A DNA stretch of 57,017 bases from an uncultured Clostridia bacterium (GCA_946629635.1 CAMOYA010000004.1:1-57017); one strand, 5' to 3'. Positions 24,538-33,909 are shown, counted from the first letter of the stretch. Translations and numbers: made by a program. Notes: generated by a model not told the origin, from the letters alone.

Positions 24538-26007
24538 TTATTTTTCCTGCTCTTTTTTCATTTCCAGCAGCAGCTCGCTGACGATGACCTTCTCATCGAA
24601 CGGCCGCTTGATGCCCATGATTTCCTGATAGGTCTCATGGCCTTTGCCGGCAAGAACGATCACATCTCCGTCCTCCGCCATCCGCAGTGCCCGTCGGATC
24701 GCTTCCCGGCGGTTCTCGATGACCTCGTACGGTTTCCCGGTCGGTTTGATTCCCTTCTCGATCGCCGCAAGAATCACCATGGGGTTTTCCGTTCTGGGAT
24801 TGTCGGATGTCAGGATGCAGTAGTCCGCCAGCCTTCCGCCGATCTCGCCCATCATGGGGCGCTTTCCCTTGTCCCGGTCGCCGCCGCAGCCAAAGAGCGC
24901 GATCACGCGGTTCCGCGTAAACTGCCGGACGGTCCTGAGAATGTTCTCCAGCGCATCCGGAGAATGGCTGTAATCCAGAATCACCTTGTACGGCGTTCCG
25001 GTCTGCAGCACCTCGATCCGTCCCGGAACACGGGTCACCGCTTCCAGGCCAGCGCGGATCCGGTCCGGAGCGATTCCCATGATCAGGGCGCAGCTCGTTG
25101 CCGCCAGCGCATTGTATACATTGAACATGCCGGTCATATGCATATGAATGCCGATCTCGTTCATCCCGTGCATCTGGATATTGAACCGCACGCCTTCTTC
25201 CGTTATTTCGATATCCCGTGCAAACACATCCGCATCCACGCAGATTCCGTACGTGATGAAGGGGATTTTCAGATCCGGCGTCAGCTTCCCGGCCGTCTCG
25301 TCGTCGGCGTTCACGGCGGCGTTATGAGTCATACCCTCCGTAAAGAATTTCTTCTTCGTTTCAAAATACCGTTCCATGGTATAGAAATAATCCAGATGAT
25401 CCTGGCTGAGGTTGGTATAGCATCCCACCTCAAAGCTCATCCCGTCCAGGCGGTTCATGTCGATCGCATGCGCGGATACTTCCATGCAGCACACCTGTAC
25501 GCCCTCATCCGCCATCATCCGCAGCGTCTTCTGCAGGTCGATGGGATCCGGGGTCGTCAGCTTGCTGTCCAGATGCTGATCCTCCACCAGCGTGCCCGTG
25601 GAACCGATGATGCCGCACTTGAGCCCCGCGCTTTCGCAGATGCTCTTGAGCAGGTAGGTGGTGGTCGTTTTGCCTTTCGTGCCCGTAATGCCAATCATCC
25701 GCATGCGGCGGGAAGGATGACCGTAAAACGCATCGGCGATGCGGGCCATGGCAGCGCGTCCGTTGCTGACCCGGATCTGCGGCACATCCAGCTCCACATA
25801 ATGCTCCACGATCAGCGCTACGCATCCGTTTTCCACGGCTTCCCATGCATAATCGTGGGCATCAAACCGCGCCCCCACAATGCAGAAAAAAAGCCCCGCA
25901 TCCACCCGGTCGCGGCTGGAAGAAGTGATCTCCCGGATCTCCGTATTCATATCGCCCCGATTGTCCACCACATACGGCAGCTCCGTCATCAGTTCCCAAA
26001 GCTTCAT
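24538..26007 (-). CDS. murE: UDP-MurNAc-tripeptide synthetase (meso-diaminopimelate adding)
   Basis: MurE adds the third peptide residue to UDP-MurNAc-L-Ala-D-Glu. It has 489 residues. The ATP motif GITGTKGKTTTTYLL and the carbamylated-lysine region are present. The specificity loop reads TSDNPRTENP: DNPR is the known mark of meso-diaminopimelate enzymes, so the cell wall is probably of mDAP type. It starts a transcription unit: an extended -10 TGG-TATAAT lies about 40 bases upstream, directly after a terminator-like hairpin. Confidence 0.97.
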   Translation of the reverse strand: MKLWELMTELPYVVDNRGDMNTEIREITSSSRDRVDAGLFFCIVGARFDAHDYAWEAVENGCVALIVEHYVELDVPQIRVSNGRAAMARIADAFYGHPSRRMRMIGITGTKGKTTTTYLLKSICESAGLKCGIIGSTGTLVEDQHLDSKLTTPDPIDLQKTLRMMADEGVQVCCMEVSAHAIDMNRLDGMSFEVGCYTNLSQDHLDYFYTMERYFETKKKFFTEGMTHNAAVNADDETAGKLTPDLKIPFITYGICVDADVFARDIEITEEGVRFNIQMHGMNEIGIHMHMTGMFNVYNALAATSCALIMGIAPDRIRAGLEAVTRVPGRIEVLQTGTPYKVILDYSHSPDALENILRTVRQFTRNRVIALFGCGGDRDKGKRPMMGEIGGRLADYCILTSDNPRTENPMVILAAIEKGIKPTGKPYEVIENRREAIRRALRMAEDGDVIVLAGKGHETYQEIMGIKRPFDEKVIVSELLLEMKKEQEK

Positions 26008-26045
26008 AACCCTACCGTCCTTCTCCTCATCGCTGGATTCAGTAT

Positions 26046-26054
26046 ATTATACCA
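26046..26054 (-). promoter_or_regulatory. Extended -10 promoter of murE
   Basis: TGG-TATAAT on the minus strand; a -35 hexamer is weak. It lies just downstream of the hairpin at 26060-26087, so murE-mraY-murD-ftsQ is likely a separate transcription unit from mraZ. Confidence 0.65.
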
Positions 26055-26059
26055 CAAAC

Positions 26060-26087
26060 GGGAGACTGACCATAGTGCCAGTCTCCC
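26060..26087 (-). terminator. Hairpin after the FtsL-like gene
   Basis: GGGAGACTG and CAGTCTCCC form a perfect nine-bp stem with a ten-base loop, seven bases after the ftsL-like stop codon. It is followed by GTTTGT, a weak T-run, so termination may be partial. Confidence 0.65.
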
Positions 26088-26094
26088 TGTTATT

Positions 26095-26676
26095 TTATCT
26101 CGACGCGGTCGTGCCTTCAAAAGCCTGCATCGTTGTCATGGTCAGGCATGCATCTCCCGGCGCGGTCAGCCGGATCGTTCTGGCGCCGTTGCCGGCAATC
26201 AGATTCAGCTTCACCGCCTCCGTGCAGACGCTGACATCACCTGAGCTGTATGCCAGTTCCGCCTTCATCTCGTCGTTTCTGGCCGAGATCGCCGTCACTT
26301 TGTCATTCAGTCGGCTCAGGGTTCTGGACGTGGTGCCGATTCCGGCCAGATCCGCCAGCAGGATGGCCGCAAAAAGAACGGCCGCAAGGATGATCACCGC
26401 CCAGGCCATATCCCAGCGGATTCCTTCCCGGGAGATCGCCTTCCGCCGTGGCTGAGATTCCTCAATCACCTGAAACCGTCCGCTGGGGCTCATGCTCATT
26501 CCGCTGGTCCAGTCCTGCGTCTGGCTGAACGTGCGCAGCGAATCCGAGCATGTCATCCGTTGCCTGTGGATGCTTGCATACTGCTGCCGGTCATCGTCCC
26601 CGCCCGAAATCCTTTCACGGATCCGGATGGCGACATCCTGCAGTCTTCTGCCCGTGCGAATCGGCATTTCCATCAT
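26095..26676 (-). CDS. FtsL-like division protein
   Basis: This 193-residue protein has the layout of FtsL/DivIC: a cytoplasmic N-terminal part of about 89 residues, one membrane segment at about 90-112, then a short coiled-coil stretch (SRLNDKVTAISARNDEMKAEL) and a small outer part. FtsL sequences are poorly conserved, so the call rests on topology and position directly after mraZ and before murE. The cytoplasmic part is longer than usual. The start follows GGAG. The methyltransferase gene rsmH, normally between mraZ and ftsL, is missing. Confidence 0.6.
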   Translation of the reverse strand: MMEMPIRTGRRLQDVAIRIRERISGGDDDRQQYASIHRQRMTCSDSLRTFSQTQDWTSGMSMSPSGRFQVIEESQPRRKAISREGIRWDMAWAVIILAAVLFAAILLADLAGIGTTSRTLSRLNDKVTAISARNDEMKAELAYSSGDVSVCTEAVKLNLIAGNGARTIRLTAPGDACLTMTTMQAFEGTTASR

Positions 26677-26698
26677 GTTGTTTCAACTCCACTTCGGT

Positions 26699-27235
26699 TT
26701 ATTGTCCCTGCTCTCCGGCGGAATTCTCCAGCCGGGCAATCATTTCCAGAAGATCAGGCAGCTCCGCGTTGAACTGCTCCCAGCTGTCGCCGCTGGCCTT
26801 CTGGGCCACAACGCGGATATGATCGTTCGCGCCGGTGATCTCCATATCCCTTTCCGTTCCGAGAATCTTTGAACGGATATTCATCGGAAGGAGCACGCGG
26901 CCCTGTCCGTCAAACGTCTGCTCGTCATAGCTCAGCGCATAGAATTGCTCCAGGTAGCGGTTCAGCGCCGGATTCAGTTTCCCCAGCTTTTCGTATGACC
27001 GGTTTCTCTCCTCCCACATCTCCGTCGGATAGATGGAAACGGATTTGAAATCGAAGGAAGGGGCGATGCAGAATGTTTCCCCCAGCCTGTCCCGAAAATT
27101 CTGAGGAATGACCAGCCGGCCCTTGGCATCCAGGCTATGGTTGAAGGAACCGATGAACCGCACCCTGCCGGTTCCCCCGCGGCTTTCCCGGGAGCTTTCA
27201 GCCGCGCTGGCTTCATCCGAACGATGGTCATCCAT
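26699..27235 (-). CDS. mraZ: Transcriptional regulator MraZ
   Basis: MraZ is a DNA-binding protein with two AbrB-like SpoVT folds that regulates the division/cell-wall cluster. The protein has 178 residues; the usual length is about 140-150, the excess being a Ser/Glu-rich N-terminal extension of about 25. The two repeat motifs are visible: SLDAKGRLVIPQNFR and FDGQGRVLLPMNIR. The start at 27235 follows AAAGGGGGG; the open frame beyond it has no ribosome site. It is the first gene of the cluster and has a promoter about 70 bases upstream. Confidence 0.95.
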   Translation of the reverse strand: MDDHRSDEASAAESSRESRGGTGRVRFIGSFNHSLDAKGRLVIPQNFRDRLGETFCIAPSFDFKSVSIYPTEMWEERNRSYEKLGKLNPALNRYLEQFYALSYDEQTFDGQGRVLLPMNIRSKILGTERDMEITGANDHIRVVAQKASGDSWEQFNAELPDLLEMIARLENSAGEQGQ

Positions 27236-27242
27236 GCGGTTC

Positions 27243-27262
27243 GCCCCCCTTTCTGCCACTTT
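27243..27262 (-). promoter_or_regulatory. Possible MraZ-binding direct repeats
   Basis: Two adjacent ten-base units, AAAGTGGCAG and AAAGGGGGGC, just upstream of mraZ. MraZ sites in Bacillota relatives are AAAGTG-type repeats at ten-base spacing. The second unit is also the ribosome site, so the likeness may be chance. Confidence 0.3.
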
Positions 27263-27301
27263 TATGATCATTTTTGGGCTTGGATTCCCTTTTTCCCCAC
27301 A

Positions 27302-27330
27302 AATTTAGCACACAAACGAGTCCCTTGCAA
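27302..27330 (-). promoter_or_regulatory. mraZ promoter
   Basis: TTGCAA (27325-27330), a 17-base spacer and TAAATT (27302-27307) with the extended TGC directly before it, on the minus strand. The rest of 27331-27465 is AT-rich with no further feature that I can name. Confidence 0.7.
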
Positions 27331-27465
27331 GCCTTATTTTTAAAGAAATTTTCTGATTTTCCGTCTGCTTGTACGATGATTTGTAATTATTTCGTAATAT
27401 TATTGTAATATTTTATCTTTCCCTTGTATCCCTCCGGACGACCGTCATCTACATTTTGTGGACAG

Positions 27466-27493
27466 CAAAAAAGAAGCCCGATCATCGGGCTTC
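27466..27493 (-). terminator. Terminator of the zinc-ribbon/phosphoesterase unit
   Basis: GAAGCCCG and CGGGCTTC form an eight-bp stem with a five-base loop, followed by TTTTTT on the minus strand, 37 bases after the phosphoesterase stop. It is a textbook intrinsic terminator. Confidence 0.9.
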
Positions 27494-27529
27494 TTTCGTC
27501 GCTTTTTCATGATATTTTGTTACAGAAAA

Positions 27530-28240
27530 TTAAGAAATAGGCAGGGTGATCTCCTTCGGACAGAACCCGATTCCGTCGCAGGATACCGGATAATACCGGA
27601 TCCCGTGCCACTCCCCTTCGAAGGCGTTCCGGAGGGCGTCCCCGTGCAGATGTCCCGAAACGGAGACGCGGACGCGTTCCCGCCGCTCCAGGATCCGGGT
27701 AAATACGGTATCCCGCTCCCCGGCGATCAGCGGAGGATAATGCGTCATGACGAGAATCGGTTTTTCCGGTGCGATTCTCTCCGCTGCATCCAGTGCCATT
27801 TCCAGCCGCTGCAGTTCCCGGCTGCAGATTTTCTCATCCGTTTCGCTCAGCGCGTTCTTCTCCGTCGGAAAGAGCCATCCCCGTGTTCCGCAGACCACGC
27901 ATGGGCCGATATCCACCGCGTCATGCTGCAGGGCAGTCATTCCCTCCGGCAGCACGCCGCGGACCCGGGTGATGGAATTCCACCAGTATTCATGATTCCC
28001 CTTGCACAGGATTTTTTTCCCCGGCAGCGCACCGATGGTTTCCAGGTCCGCCCGCGCGTTCTCCAGCTGCATGGCCCAGCTGATATCTCCGGGAATCAGG
28101 ACGGTATCCTCCTCGGTCACGCACCGTTTCCAGTTTTCGCTGATATGAAAAAAATGCCTGTCCCATTGGGGGCCAAACACGTCCATCGGCTTATCATCGC
28201 CGCCGGACATATGCAGGTCTCCAATGGCAAACAGGCGCAT
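27530..28240 (-). CDS. Calcineurin-like metallophosphoesterase
   Basis: This 236-residue phosphoesterase has all five metal motifs: IGDLHMSG, LIPGDISWAM, CKGNHEYWWNS, MTHYPP and SGHLHGD. It matches a group of predicted cytosolic phosphohydrolases common in Clostridia whose substrate is unknown. The start at 28240 follows AAAGGA. It lies 37 bases downstream of the zinc-ribbon gene and ends at a terminator, so the two form a unit driven from the promoter at 28895-28923. There is no signal peptide. Confidence 0.88.
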   Translation of the reverse strand: MRLFAIGDLHMSGGDDKPMDVFGPQWDRHFFHISENWKRCVTEEDTVLIPGDISWAMQLENARADLETIGALPGKKILCKGNHEYWWNSITRVRGVLPEGMTALQHDAVDIGPCVVCGTRGWLFPTEKNALSETDEKICSRELQRLEMALDAAERIAPEKPILVMTHYPPLIAGERDTVFTRILERRERVRVSVSGHLHGDALRNAFEGEWHGIRYYPVSCDGIGFCPKEITLPIS

Positions 28241-28277
28241 TCATGATTCCTTTCTGTCGTTCAGATCGCAGAAGGGA

Positions 28278-28700
28278 TTATTCGTCCTCCGCTTCGTCCT
28301 CTTCCGCTTCCCTTTCCTCATCTTCCCGGACATCCTCCAGGCTGAGTTCATTCTCGATTTCGCCGAATTCCTGGCTGGGAATATCCGAATCTTCCTCCAC
28401 GTCGGGGATAATCTCATCCATTCCGCTCACGGAGTCCATGTCGCCGATGCTGCTGGCATCCACGCCTTCCTCTGGCTCGTCGACCTGATCATCCGGAAGG
28501 CTGTTGCTCTTGTTCATTTCCTTGAGACAAAACAGGCATACATCCCGGCCCGGCAGTGCAGGCTCTTCATTGCAGATGCTGCACAGCTCCACTTCTTCCG
28601 GAGCTTTCTCGCCTTTCAGTTCCCGAAGGCATACCTTGCAGTACTTTTCATCCTCGCGAATGTAGTTCAGATCGCAGCGGGGGCATTTTACCAGTTTCAT
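28278..28700 (-). CDS. Acidic zinc-ribbon protein of unknown function
   Basis: This 140-residue protein has four CxxC pairs in its first 58 residues (C6/C9, C21/C24, C40/C43, C55/C58), enough for two zinc ribbons. A tail of about 75 residues follows, made largely of Asp and Glu. The zinc part may bind nucleic acid or protein; the tail resembles those that mimic nucleic acid or bind basic partners. I do not recognise a named family. It has a ribosome site GGAGG and a structured leader of about 190 bases. A metallophosphoesterase gene follows. Confidence 0.7.
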   Translation of the reverse strand: MKLVKCPRCDLNYIREDEKYCKVCLRELKGEKAPEEVELCSICNEEPALPGRDVCLFCLKEMNKSNSLPDDQVDEPEEGVDASSIGDMDSVSGMDEIIPDVEEDSDIPSQEFGEIENELSLEDVREDEEREAEEDEAEDE

Positions 28701-28758
28701 TGGGCATCCTCCTCAATTCTGACCGTTCTGGGATCGTTTCCCACATAACCCCATCCGA

Positions 28759-28892
28759 CGTCCGTTCTTCCTCCCTCCGCAACGGAGAAAAGGAAAATTG
28801 CAGCTCAAATCAGTGTGCCGCCGCCACTTTCATGGCTTTCCGACCCACCGGGCAGCTTATTCTCACCTCTTGAGCCTCCGTTCTACGGGACG
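28759..28892 (-). ncRNA. Structured RNA of unknown class (leader or small RNA)
   Basis: Directly after a strong promoter, the minus-strand transcript can form nested stems. The closing stem is CGTCC(C)GT with ACGGACG. Then come AACGGAG (28876-28882) with CTCCGTT (28781-28787), GCTCAA (28870-28875) with TTGAGC (28803-28808), and GCTGCC (28851-28856) with GGCGGC (28817-28822). A competing hairpin CTCCG-TTG-CGGAG (28775-28787) uses the same bases as the second stem. I do not recognise a riboswitch, SRP, RNase P or tmRNA signature; a 6S-like RNA or a regulatory leader for the zinc-ribbon gene are both possible. Confidence 0.5.
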
Positions 28893-28894
28893 TG

Positions 28895-28923
28895 ATTATA
28901 CTACCATACGGTTCAGTATGCAA
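28895..28923 (-). promoter_or_regulatory. Strong promoter of the structured RNA
   Basis: TTGCAT (28918-28923), a 17-base spacer and a perfect TATAAT (28895-28900) on the minus strand. The expected start is near 28888, at the first stem of the structured RNA. Confidence 0.85.
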
Positions 28924-28939
28924 TAGGTAATTTCTGGTA

Positions 28940-29548
28940 CTATGCCTTTTCCGTTGTTTTTTCTTCGTGCAGGATATCATCCAGCCGGCGGATCAGGTCA
29001 TCGCGGCCCGTCCCGTCCTCTCCGCTGAAGCAGATGATCTCCCAGGGCTGAACGCTCAGCGCCCGGCAGATCGGCGCCAGATATTTCATTCTGGCGCCGC
29101 GGCTGACCTTGTCTGCCTTCGTGGCGACCACGCTGAAGGGGATATCCATCTCCCGCAGGAAACGGTTCATGGTCCGGTCGTCCTCTGTGGGCTCATGGCG
29201 AATGTCCACCAGGCACAGCACATGCCGCAGCTCCGCTGCCTGCTCAAAATACTGCTGCATCATCTGGCCCCACCGCTGTTTTTCCTTCTTGTCCACCTTT
29301 GCGAAGCCATATCCGGGCAGATCGATCAGATGGAATTCCCCATTGAGCAGAAAGACGTTCAAAAGCCGCGTTTTTCCGGGTGTCGCGCTGGTTCGGGCCA
29401 GTTTGTTCCGTCTGCACAGGCAGTTGATCAGCGTGCTCTTCCCCACATTGCTCTTTCCGGCCACGGCGATCTGGGGAAGTCCCTTTCCCGGAAACTTCCC
29501 GTATTCCGCCATGGATGTGATAAACTCCGCCGTCCTGATCTCCGTCAT
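28940..29548 (-). CDS. engB: Ribosome biogenesis GTPase YsxC/EngB
   Basis: This 202-residue GTPase is needed for large-subunit assembly. All G motifs are visible: AVAGKSNVGKSTLIN (G1), SATPGKTRLLN (G2), DLPGYGFA (G3) and VATKADK (G4), with CFSGEDGTG as G5. The length is normal for the family. It is the last gene of the trigger factor-clpP-clpX-lon-engB run, an order conserved in Bacillota, and is separated from lon by a stem-loop at 29583-29606. Confidence 0.97.
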   Translation of the reverse strand: MTEIRTAEFITSMAEYGKFPGKGLPQIAVAGKSNVGKSTLINCLCRRNKLARTSATPGKTRLLNVFLLNGEFHLIDLPGYGFAKVDKKEKQRWGQMMQQYFEQAAELRHVLCLVDIRHEPTEDDRTMNRFLREMDIPFSVVATKADKVSRGARMKYLAPICRALSVQPWEIICFSGEDGTGRDDLIRRLDDILHEEKTTEKA

Positions 29549-29582
29549 CTGTCGTTTCCTTTTTTCTGTCGGTTCAGTCCCC

Positions 29583-29606
29583 GGAACCGGATGATATCCG
29601 GGTTCC
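29583..29606 (-). other. Intercistronic stem-loop between lon and engB
   Basis: GGAACC(C)GGAT and ATCCGGTTCC pair over ten positions with one bulged base on the minus strand. No T-run follows directly, so it is more likely a message-stability element than a terminator. Confidence 0.5.
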
Positions 29607-29613
29607 AGGTGTC

Positions 29614-31923
29614 TTACCGGATGATGGCTTCCTGCAGCACTTCATGGATGTCCCGAACCGGTACCACCCTGAATTTTTCCAGTACGTGTGCCGGGATTTT
29701 CTCCAGATCCTTCCGGTTTTCATCCGGAATAATCAGCGTATTGATCCCTGCCCGATAAGCCGCCAGCGTCTTTTCCTTCAGCCCGCCGATGGGAAGCACT
29801 CTGCCCCGGAGCGTAATCTCACCTGTCATGGCGACATTCTGCCGGACGGGTTTCCCGGTCAGCGCGCTGACCAGCGCCGTCGTGATCGTCACGCCCGCGG
29901 ACGGCCCGTCCTTGGGCACGGCGCCTTCCGGCACGTGAATATGGATGTCCAGCGTTTTGTGAAAATCCTTTTCCAGTCCCAGCGCCTCGCTGTGGGAGCG
30001 GACCCAGCTGAACGCAGCCTCGGCGGATTCCTTCATCACATCACCCAGCTGCCCCGTCAGCTTCAGCGTCCCGTTCCCCGGCATGGGCATACACTCAACC
30101 TCCAGCATTTCCCCACCGACGGTTGTATAGGCCAGGCCGTTCACCACTCCGATGCGCGGCTCCTTTTCCAGATCCTCGCGGATATACCGCGGGGCACCCA
30201 GCAGTTCGTGCAGCTTTTTGACGGAAATGGTAATGCTCTTTTTTCCGTTGTCCAGCATGTATACCGCGCTCTTGCGGCACACGGAGGCAGCCGTTCTCTC
30301 CAGCGTACGCACGCCCGCTTCGCGGGTGTAGTCCTCAATCATGGCCTTCAGCGCATCGTCATGGATCCGGATGGCGTTCTCCCGCATCCCGTGCTCCCGA
30401 ATCTGTTTGGGCAGCAGATGCCGCTTGAGAATCTGAAGCTTTTCCTCCTCGGTGTAGCTGGGCACCTCGATCAGTTCCATCCGGTCCAGCAGCGGCGCAG
30501 GAATGGTGTCCATGCTGTTGGCCGTGGTGATAAACATGACCTTGCTCAGGTCGAAGGGCAGCTCCAGGTAGTGATCCCGGAAAGCGCTGTTCTGCTCGGC
30601 ATCCAGCACCTCCAGCATGGCGGAAGCCGGATCCCCGCGGAAATCGCCGCTCATTTTGTCGATTTCATCGAACAGGAATACCGGGTTCATCGTTCCGGCC
30701 TGCTTCATGCCGCTGATGATCCGGCCGGGGATCGAGCCGATGTAGGTCCGCCGATGCCCGCGGATCTCCGCCTCGTCCCGCACGCCACCCAGGCTCATCT
30801 GGACAAACCTGCGGCCCACCGCTTCCGCGATGGCCCGGACGATACTGGTCTTGCCGACACCGGGAGGGCCGACAAAGCAGAGGATCGGTCCCTTCATGTC
30901 CGACTTCATCTTCAGTACGGCCAGGTATTCAATGATTCTGTCCTTGACCTCTTCCATGCCGTAGTGGTCCCGGCTGAGCACTTCCCGTGCCCGGTTCAGA
31001 TCCAGATTGTCCTCCGTTTTTTTGCCCCACGGCAGATCCAGGATCCATTCCACATATGTCTGGCTGACCCCGGCCTCCGGCGTACCGGGTGCCATGCGGC
31101 TCAGCCGCTCCAGCTCCTTCTCGCACTTGGCGCGTGCCTCTTCGTTCAGCGGCGTTTTCTCCATCCGCTCCCTCAGCTCGTCCGTTTCCGAGTCTTCGCT
31201 GTCGCCCAGTTCGTTCTGGATCGCCTTGATCTGTTCCCTCAGATAGTAATCCTTCTGATTCTTCTCGACCTGCTTGCGAATCCTGGCCTGAATCTGCTTC
31301 TCCGTATCCGCCAGATCCGTTTCCCGCATCAGAATGGCGCAAACCTTCTCCAGCCGCTGAAGCGGATCCAGTTCATCCAGGATTTCCTGCCGGTCTTCCC
31401 GCTTTGTCAGCACGTTGGCAGCCAGCAGGTCGGCCGTCTCGCCGCATTTTTCCAGCCCGCGGATCGCTTCCACGGTATCCTGGCTGACCCGCTGGGATGT
31501 GCGGGCAAACTCCTCGAAAAGATCCTGACAGGTCCGAAGCATCGCCTTCGACTCGGCGGAGCGGAGCGTCCGGTCCTGGCAGACACGGATGCTGGCCGTC
31601 ACGCACGGTTCATCCCCGAGCACATTTTCGATGATGCCGCGGCTTTTGCCTTCCACCAGCACGCGGATGTTTTCCCCGGGAAGGTTCATGATCTGGCGGA
31701 TCTCCGCAATGGTACCGACCCGGCAAAGATCCCCGAGGGCCGGATCTTCCGTTTCTTCGTTCTTCTGGCTGACCAGGAAAACCTGCTGCTGGCCGGACAT
31801 GCCCGCTTCCAGAGCAGCAACCGACTTGGGCCGTCCCACGTCAAAATGAAGCACCATGTTCGGAAATATCATCAGACCGCGCAGGGGCAGCACGGGTAAT
31901 TCAACGATCTTTTCTTTTTTCAT
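29614..31923 (-). CDS. lon: ATP-dependent protease Lon
   Basis: Lon is a cytosolic AAA+ serine protease that removes damaged and regulatory proteins. The 769-residue protein has the N-terminal substrate domain ([16 protein letters not shown] at the start), a coiled-coil middle, and the AAA+ module with Walker [10 protein letters not shown] and Walker [10 protein letters not shown]. The protease domain has the catalytic serine in [11 protein letters not shown] and the lysine in [10 protein letters not shown]. The length is normal. The start follows CGGAGGA. It lies 50 bases downstream of clpX. Confidence 0.98.
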   Translation of the reverse strand: MKKEKIVELPVLPLRGLMIFPNMVLHFDVGRPKSVAALEAGMSGQQQVFLVSQKNEETEDPALGDLCRVGTIAEIRQIMNLPGENIRVLVEGKSRGIIENVLGDEPCVTASIRVCQDRTLRSAESKAMLRTCQDLFEEFARTSQRVSQDTVEAIRGLEKCGETADLLAANVLTKREDRQEILDELDPLQRLEKVCAILMRETDLADTEKQIQARIRKQVEKNQKDYYLREQIKAIQNELGDSEDSETDELRERMEKTPLNEEARAKCEKELERLSRMAPGTPEAGVSQTYVEWILDLPWGKKTEDNLDLNRAREVLSRDHYGMEEVKDRIIEYLAVLKMKSDMKGPILCFVGPPGVGKTSIVRAIAEAVGRRFVQMSLGGVRDEAEIRGHRRTYIGSIPGRIISGMKQAGTMNPVFLFDEIDKMSGDFRGDPASAMLEVLDAEQNSAFRDHYLELPFDLSKVMFITTANSMDTIPAPLLDRMELIEVPSYTEEEKLQILKRHLLPKQIREHGMRENAIRIHDDALKAMIEDYTREAGVRTLERTAASVCRKSAVYMLDNGKKSITISVKKLHELLGAPRYIREDLEKEPRIGVVNGLAYTTVGGEMLEVECMPMPGNGTLKLTGQLGDVMKESAEAAFSWVRSHSEALGLEKDFHKTLDIHIHVPEGAVPKDGPSAGVTITTALVSALTGKPVRQNVAMTGEITLRGRVLPIGGLKEKTLAAYRAGINTLIIPDENRKDLEKIPAHVLEKFRVVPVRDIHEVLQEAIIR

Positions 31924-31972
31924 TCATTCCTCCGAAGTGTTGAAACCATGACCGGGCTTCGTCCGCCGCGTG

Positions 31973-33274
31973 TCAGGAGGCGTCATTGGCCGTGTCCGCT
32001 TTCCTTTCGGTGCGCTTGACGCCTCTCCTGCGGACGCCGGCGATCAGTTTCGGTTTTCCGCCGCTTAAGGCTTCCGGCGTAATCACGCACTCGTTGATCT
32101 CGCTCATGCCGGGCAGGTCAAACATCGTATCCAGCATGGCATCCTCGATGATGGCGCGAAGGCCGCGGGCGCCGCATTTTCTGCTGATCGCCTGCCGCGC
32201 GATTTCACGGACGGCATCCTCCTGAAAGGTCAGCTTCACGCCGTCCATATCCAGCAGCGCCTCATACTGCTTGCAAAGCGCATTCTTCGGCTCCGTCAGA
32301 ATCCGGACCAGGGCATCCTCGTCCAGCCCGTCCAGCGTGACGACGATCGGAAGTCTGCCGACAAATTCAGGAATCAGGCCGTACTTGGTCAGATCCTCCG
32401 GCCGGACATCCTTCAGCGCATCCGTCCGCGACGGATCCCGCTGGCTCTGCACTTCCGCGCCGAAGCCCAGCACCTTCTTGCCGATCCGGTTTTCAATGAT
32501 CGGTACCAGCCCGTCAAATGCGCCGCCGCAGATGAACAGAATGTTCGTCGTGTCGATCCGGATCATCTCCTGATGCGGGTGCTTTCTCCCGCCCTGGGGC
32601 GGAACGGCGGCTTCCGTCCCTTCCAGGATCTTGAGCAGCGCCTGCTGAACGCCCTCGCCGCTCACGTCCCGGGTGATGGACATGTTCTCGCCTTTCCGGG
32701 CGATCTTGTCAATCTCGTCGATATAGATGATGCCGCGCTGCGCCTTGGCAATGTCCCAGTCCGCCGCCTGAATCAGCCGCAGCAGAATGGTCTCCACATC
32801 GTCGCCCACATAACCGGCCTCGGTCACGCTGGTCGCGTCCGCAATGGCAAAGGGAACCTCCAGGATCTTGGCCAGCGTCTGCGCCAGATAGGTTTTTCCG
32901 CTTCCCGTCGGCCCCAGCAGAAGAATGTTGCTCTTCTGGAGCTCCACATCGTCCTTCTTCTGCTTGCGGTTGATGCGTTTATAGTGGTTGTATACGGCCA
33001 CGCTCAGCGCCTTCTTGGCCCGTTCCTGGCCGATGACATACTGATCCAGCGTTGCCTTCATCTCGGAAGGCAGCGGCAGCTTCTTCGTGGCGGTTTCCTT
33101 GGCGGTCGGCTGATCGTCCGTATATTCCTCTTCGCCCAGAATATCATTGCACAGCGCGATGCACTCGTTGCAGATGTATACATTCGGGCCGGCCACAAGG
33201 CGGTCGACCATGTTCTGCGTCTTGCCGCAGAAGGAGCAGCGGGGCCCCTGTCGGCTGTAACTGTTGTTAGCCAT
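31973..33274 (-). CDS. clpX: Clp protease ATP-binding subunit ClpX
   Basis: ClpX is the unfoldase that feeds substrates to ClpP. The 433-residue protein has the N-terminal zinc domain ([15 protein letters not shown] and a second CNEC pair), Walker [13 protein letters not shown], Walker [12 protein letters not shown], and the ClpP-contact loop region [16 protein letters not shown] nearby. It follows clpP by 12 bases, so the protease pair is co-expressed. The C-terminus is slightly extended with a basic stretch. Confidence 0.98.
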   Translation of the reverse strand: MANNSYSRQGPRCSFCGKTQNMVDRLVAGPNVYICNECIALCNDILGEEEYTDDQPTAKETATKKLPLPSEMKATLDQYVIGQERAKKALSVAVYNHYKRINRKQKKDDVELQKSNILLLGPTGSGKTYLAQTLAKILEVPFAIADATSVTEAGYVGDDVETILLRLIQAADWDIAKAQRGIIYIDEIDKIARKGENMSITRDVSGEGVQQALLKILEGTEAAVPPQGGRKHPHQEMIRIDTTNILFICGGAFDGLVPIIENRIGKKVLGFGAEVQSQRDPSRTDALKDVRPEDLTKYGLIPEFVGRLPIVVTLDGLDEDALVRILTEPKNALCKQYEALLDMDGVKLTFQEDAVREIARQAISRKCGARGLRAIIEDAMLDTMFDLPGMSEINECVITPEALSGGKPKLIAGVRRRGVKRTERKADTANDAS

Positions 33275-33286
33275 CCGGCCTCATCC

Positions 33287-33883
33287 TCACTTTGCCTGTT
33301 TGTCTCTGGGCTGGTAAATCTCGTCGATGATATGGTACTCCAGCGCTTCCTCCGCGCTCATGAAGTAGTCCCTTTCGACGTCCGTCTGGACCTTCTTGAG
33401 GGGCTGGCCGGTCATTTCGGCCATCATCGCGGTCATCTTTTTCTTGGTCTTCATCAGCCATTCCGCGCGGATCGCCACATCCGTCGCCTGGCCCTGGGCG
33501 CCGCCCAGCGGCTGATGAATCATGACCTCCGCGTTCGGCAGCGCCAGCCGCTTTCCCTTTTCCCCTGCCATGAGCAGGAAGGCCCCCATGCTGGCCGCCA
33601 TCCCAATGCAAACCGTCCGCACCTGGGGACGGATGTACTGCATCGTATCGTAGATCGCCATTCCCGCGGTCACGGAACCGCCGGGGCTGTTGATATACAG
33701 GCTGATATCGCTGTCCGGATCTTCCATTTCCAGAAACAGCATCTGCGCCACCACCAGGTTGGCGGTATCATCCGTAATCTCTCCGCCCAGAAAAACAATC
33801 CGATCCTTCAGCAGCCGGGAATAAATATCGTAGGATCTTTCTCCCCGGTTGGTCTGTTCGATTACCATTGGTACAAGGGGCAT
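33287..33883 (-). CDS. clpP: ATP-dependent Clp protease proteolytic subunit
   Basis: ClpP is the serine peptidase barrel partner of ClpX. It is 198 residues, as usual. The catalytic triad is visible: the serine in [14 protein letters not shown], the histidine in [12 protein letters not shown], and the aspartate in [11 protein letters not shown]. The ribosome site GGAGG is strong. It lies between trigger factor and clpX. An eight-bp hairpin at 33910-33929 separates it from trigger factor. Confidence 0.98.
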   Translation of the reverse strand: MPLVPMVIEQTNRGERSYDIYSRLLKDRIVFLGGEITDDTANLVVAQMLFLEMEDPDSDISLYINSPGGSVTAGMAIYDTMQYIRPQVRTVCIGMAASMGAFLLMAGEKGKRLALPNAEVMIHQPLGGAQGQATDVAIRAEWLMKTKKKMTAMMAEMTGQPLKKVQTDVERDYFMSAEEALEYHIIDEIYQPRDKQAK

Positions 33884-33909
33884 TCTTTTTCCTCCTTCAT
33901 GACAGGAAT

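Noticed and set aside
28701..28939. A known riboswitch (SAM, cobalamin, FMN, ZTP, c-di-GMP), SRP RNA or RNase P in the structured leader
   Set aside because: None of their conserved cores is found; kept as an unassigned RNA.
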